From the NCBI RefSeq assembly GCF_000590475.1, contig NZ_CP007441.1, positions 1,174,090-1,238,089 of the forward strand: a DNA stretch of 64,000 bases, read 5' to 3'. This document shows positions 62,719-64,000 of the stretch, one piece after another (positions within the stretch are counted from its first letter, which is position 1; each line of letters starts with the position of its first letter). Both the position numbers and the translations under genes were made by a program. Under the pieces are notes generated by a model. That model had not been told where the DNA came from and made no database searches. It worked only from the letters and a program-made list of their open reading frames with translations. Source of the DNA: Stutzerimonas stutzeri (GTDB taxonomy: Bacteria > Pseudomonadota > Gammaproteobacteria > Pseudomonadales > Pseudomonadaceae).

Positions 62719-64000
62719 GGCGGCTCGCGGTTGGCCTGCCAGCCGCCGCCGAGCACCTGATACAGGCGGATCAGCGCGTTGAGTTGGCTTTCGCGCAGTT
62801 GCACGGCGGCCAGCTCGGTGTTGAACAGGTTGCGCTGGGCATCGAGGGTTTCCAGGTAGGACGAATAGCCCGCGCGGTAGCGGTCTTCGGCATAGGTCAG
62901 CGAGCGCTCCAGCACGGCGCGCCGAGCCGCGACGCGCGAGAGCTGCTGGCGCAGATTGCCGATCGCGGCCAGGCTGTTCTCTACTTCGTTGAAGGCCTGC
63001 AGCGCCGTGGCGCGGTAGGCGAACGCGGCCTGGTTGCGCTGTGCGGTGGCGATGTTCACGCCAGCTTCCAGACGCCCGGCATCGAAGATCGGTGCGAGCA
63101 CACTGGCGCCGAGATCCCAGACTCGCACCGGGTCATAATCCAGCGAGTTGACGAATAGTTGGCCGACGCTGGCCGACAGTTGTACCTGGGGCAGAAAGCG
63201 GTCTCGCTGGGCCTGCAGGTTCAGGTTGCTGGCGGCCAGTAACAGTTCGGCTTGCTGGATATCCGGACGCCGGCGTAACAGGGTCGATGGCAGCACGGCG
63301 GGCACCGGTGGCGGCTCGATGGTCAGCAGCCCGGCGCCGCGTTCGACCTCTCCGGGCAGGCGGCCGGTGAGCAGGCGCAGGGCGTTTTCCTGCTCGCGGA
63401 TCGCCTGTTGCAAGCGCGGTAACAGTTCGGCAGCGGCTTCGTATTCGGACTGCGCCTGGGTCAGCTCCAGCTGCGAGGTGTAGCCGAGGCCGGCACGGTC
63501 TTCGGCGACGCGCAGCGCCTCCTGCCGAGAATTGACCGTTTCCCGCGTGACATGCAGCTGCCGGTCCAGCGACAACAACGACACGTAGGCCCGGGCGGTG
63601 GTACTGGCTACGGCCAGACGTACCGCGTCGCGTTCGGCTTCGGTCGCCTGAAACTGCAGGTCGGCCGCTTCGCGCAAACGCCGCAGGCGGCCCCAGAGGT
63701 CCACTTCGTAGGACACTTGCAGCGATGGCTGTACCGCGGTGGTATGAGTGATCCCCAGCACGCTCAGTTCGCGGGTCCGTTGCGCACCCAGTACGGCGTC
63801 GAGCGAGGGCAGCAGGGCGGCGCGCGACAGCTGGATCTGCTCGCGCGCCTGCTCGACCCGTGAGGCAGCGCTCAGCACATCGGTGTTGTTCGCCAGGGCC
63901 GTCTCGACAAGTGCCGTCAGGTACGGATCAGCGAAGGCCTCCCACCAGGTCGCGGAAACCTCGACCGGCTTCGCGCCCGGCTCGCGCCAGCGACGGGGCG
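62706..64000 (-). CDS. RND efflux outer-membrane channel, NodT/OprM type, 5' end outside window
   Basis: At least 431 aa, the frame still open at the right edge; the N-terminal signal and lipobox are missing. Outer-membrane efflux protein of the TolC superfamily: two repeats of helical barrel, with ALANNTDVLSAASRVEQAR, LLTGRLPGEVERG, RRRPDIQQAELLLAASN and AALEN-like end LQAFNEVENSLAAI. The pattern WWEAFADPYLTALVETALAN is typical of the NodT family. The periplasmic and inner-membrane partners are presumably further right. Confidence 0.93.
   Translation of the reverse strand, partial: PRRWREPGAKPVEVSATWWEAFADPYLTALVETALANNTDVLSAASRVEQAREQIQLSRAALLPSLDAVLGAQRTRELSVLGITHTTAVQPSLQVSYEVDLWGRLRRLREAADLQFQATEAERDAVRLAVASTTARAYVSLLSLDRQLHVTRETVNSRQEALRVAEDRAGLGYTSQLELTQAQSEYEAAAELLPRLQQAIREQENALRLLTGRLPGEVERGAGLLTIEPPPVPAVLPSTLLRRRPDIQQAELLLAASNLNLQAQRDRFLPQVQLSASVGQLFVNSLDYDPVRVWDLGASVLAPIFDAGRLEAGVNIATAQRNQAAFAYRATALQAFNEVENSLAAIGNLRQQLSRVAARRAVLERSLTYAEDRYRAGYSSYLETLDAQRNLFNTELAAVQLRESQLNALIRLYQVLGGGWQANREPPQPG

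Overview
The window is chromosomal DNA from a Pseudomonas of the stutzeri group (Stutzerimonas) or a close relative. The evidence is the high GC content, the gene order lepA-lepB-DUF4845-rnc-era-recO-pdxJ, the group second Lon protease - pruR - putA - putP, the fhp/ppyR-like pair, the gcl-hyi-glxR-glycerate kinase-pyk cluster, and REP sequences typical of Pseudomonas. The assignment rests on recognised proteins and gene order, not on a database search.

Layout. 1-5768: a translation, secretion and RNA-processing operon (lepA, cut by the window edge, to pdxJ), with several genes overlapping by a few bases. 5796-9579: small membrane protein, LysR regulator, DUF1127 protein, the tRNA wobble-modification pair cmoA-cmoB, and an I42-type protease-inhibitor lipoprotein. 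9742-20463: a second Lon protease, then proline catabolism: AraC regulator pruR, bifunctional putA, and two tandem, nearly identical proline/Na+ symporters. 20638-24526: a small lipoprotein, a secreted alpha/beta hydrolase, a decayed parDE toxin-antitoxin locus, and a DUF6152/membrane-protein pair. 24725-29748: an AT-rich accessory block bounded by a direct repeat of the 3' end of tRNA-Gly(CCC) plus its terminator. It holds two PD-(D/E)XK nuclease-like proteins (one of the sce7726 family), a beta-family protein, an ImmA/IrrE metallopeptidase, a membrane protein of unknown function and a truncated frame, but no integrase. This is the best candidate for an undescribed defence-type system. 29818-39941: housekeeping (rsuA, metG, mrp, cold-shock protein, dcd, sodB, argO/argP) and hypotheticals. 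40012-46250: esterase autotransporter, pncB, two small stress-type proteins, a flavohemoprotein with its ppyR-like partner, and a DUF2188 protein. 46253-55964: urea transporter, the glyoxylate-to-glycerate pathway with pyruvate kinase, a LysR regulator, a periplasmic hydroxyisourate hydrolase and a GlcG-like protein. Together these suit the end stages of purine/allantoin breakdown. 56250-64000: a metal-type two-component system, exonuclease III, a GAF-EAL phosphodiesterase, DUF2946 and PepSY membrane proteins (probably metal-linked), and an RND outer-membrane channel cut by the right edge.

Non-coding structure includes two copies of a roughly 130-bp hairpin element, upstream of putP and of the response regulator. 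Their stems show paired (compensatory) differences. There are also REP hairpins, a 26-bp imperfect inverted repeat between glxR and the glycerate kinase gene, direct repeats upstream of putA, and an Anr/Dnr-like site upstream of the flavohemoprotein gene. No CRISPR array or rRNA gene was seen, and there is one complete tRNA gene.
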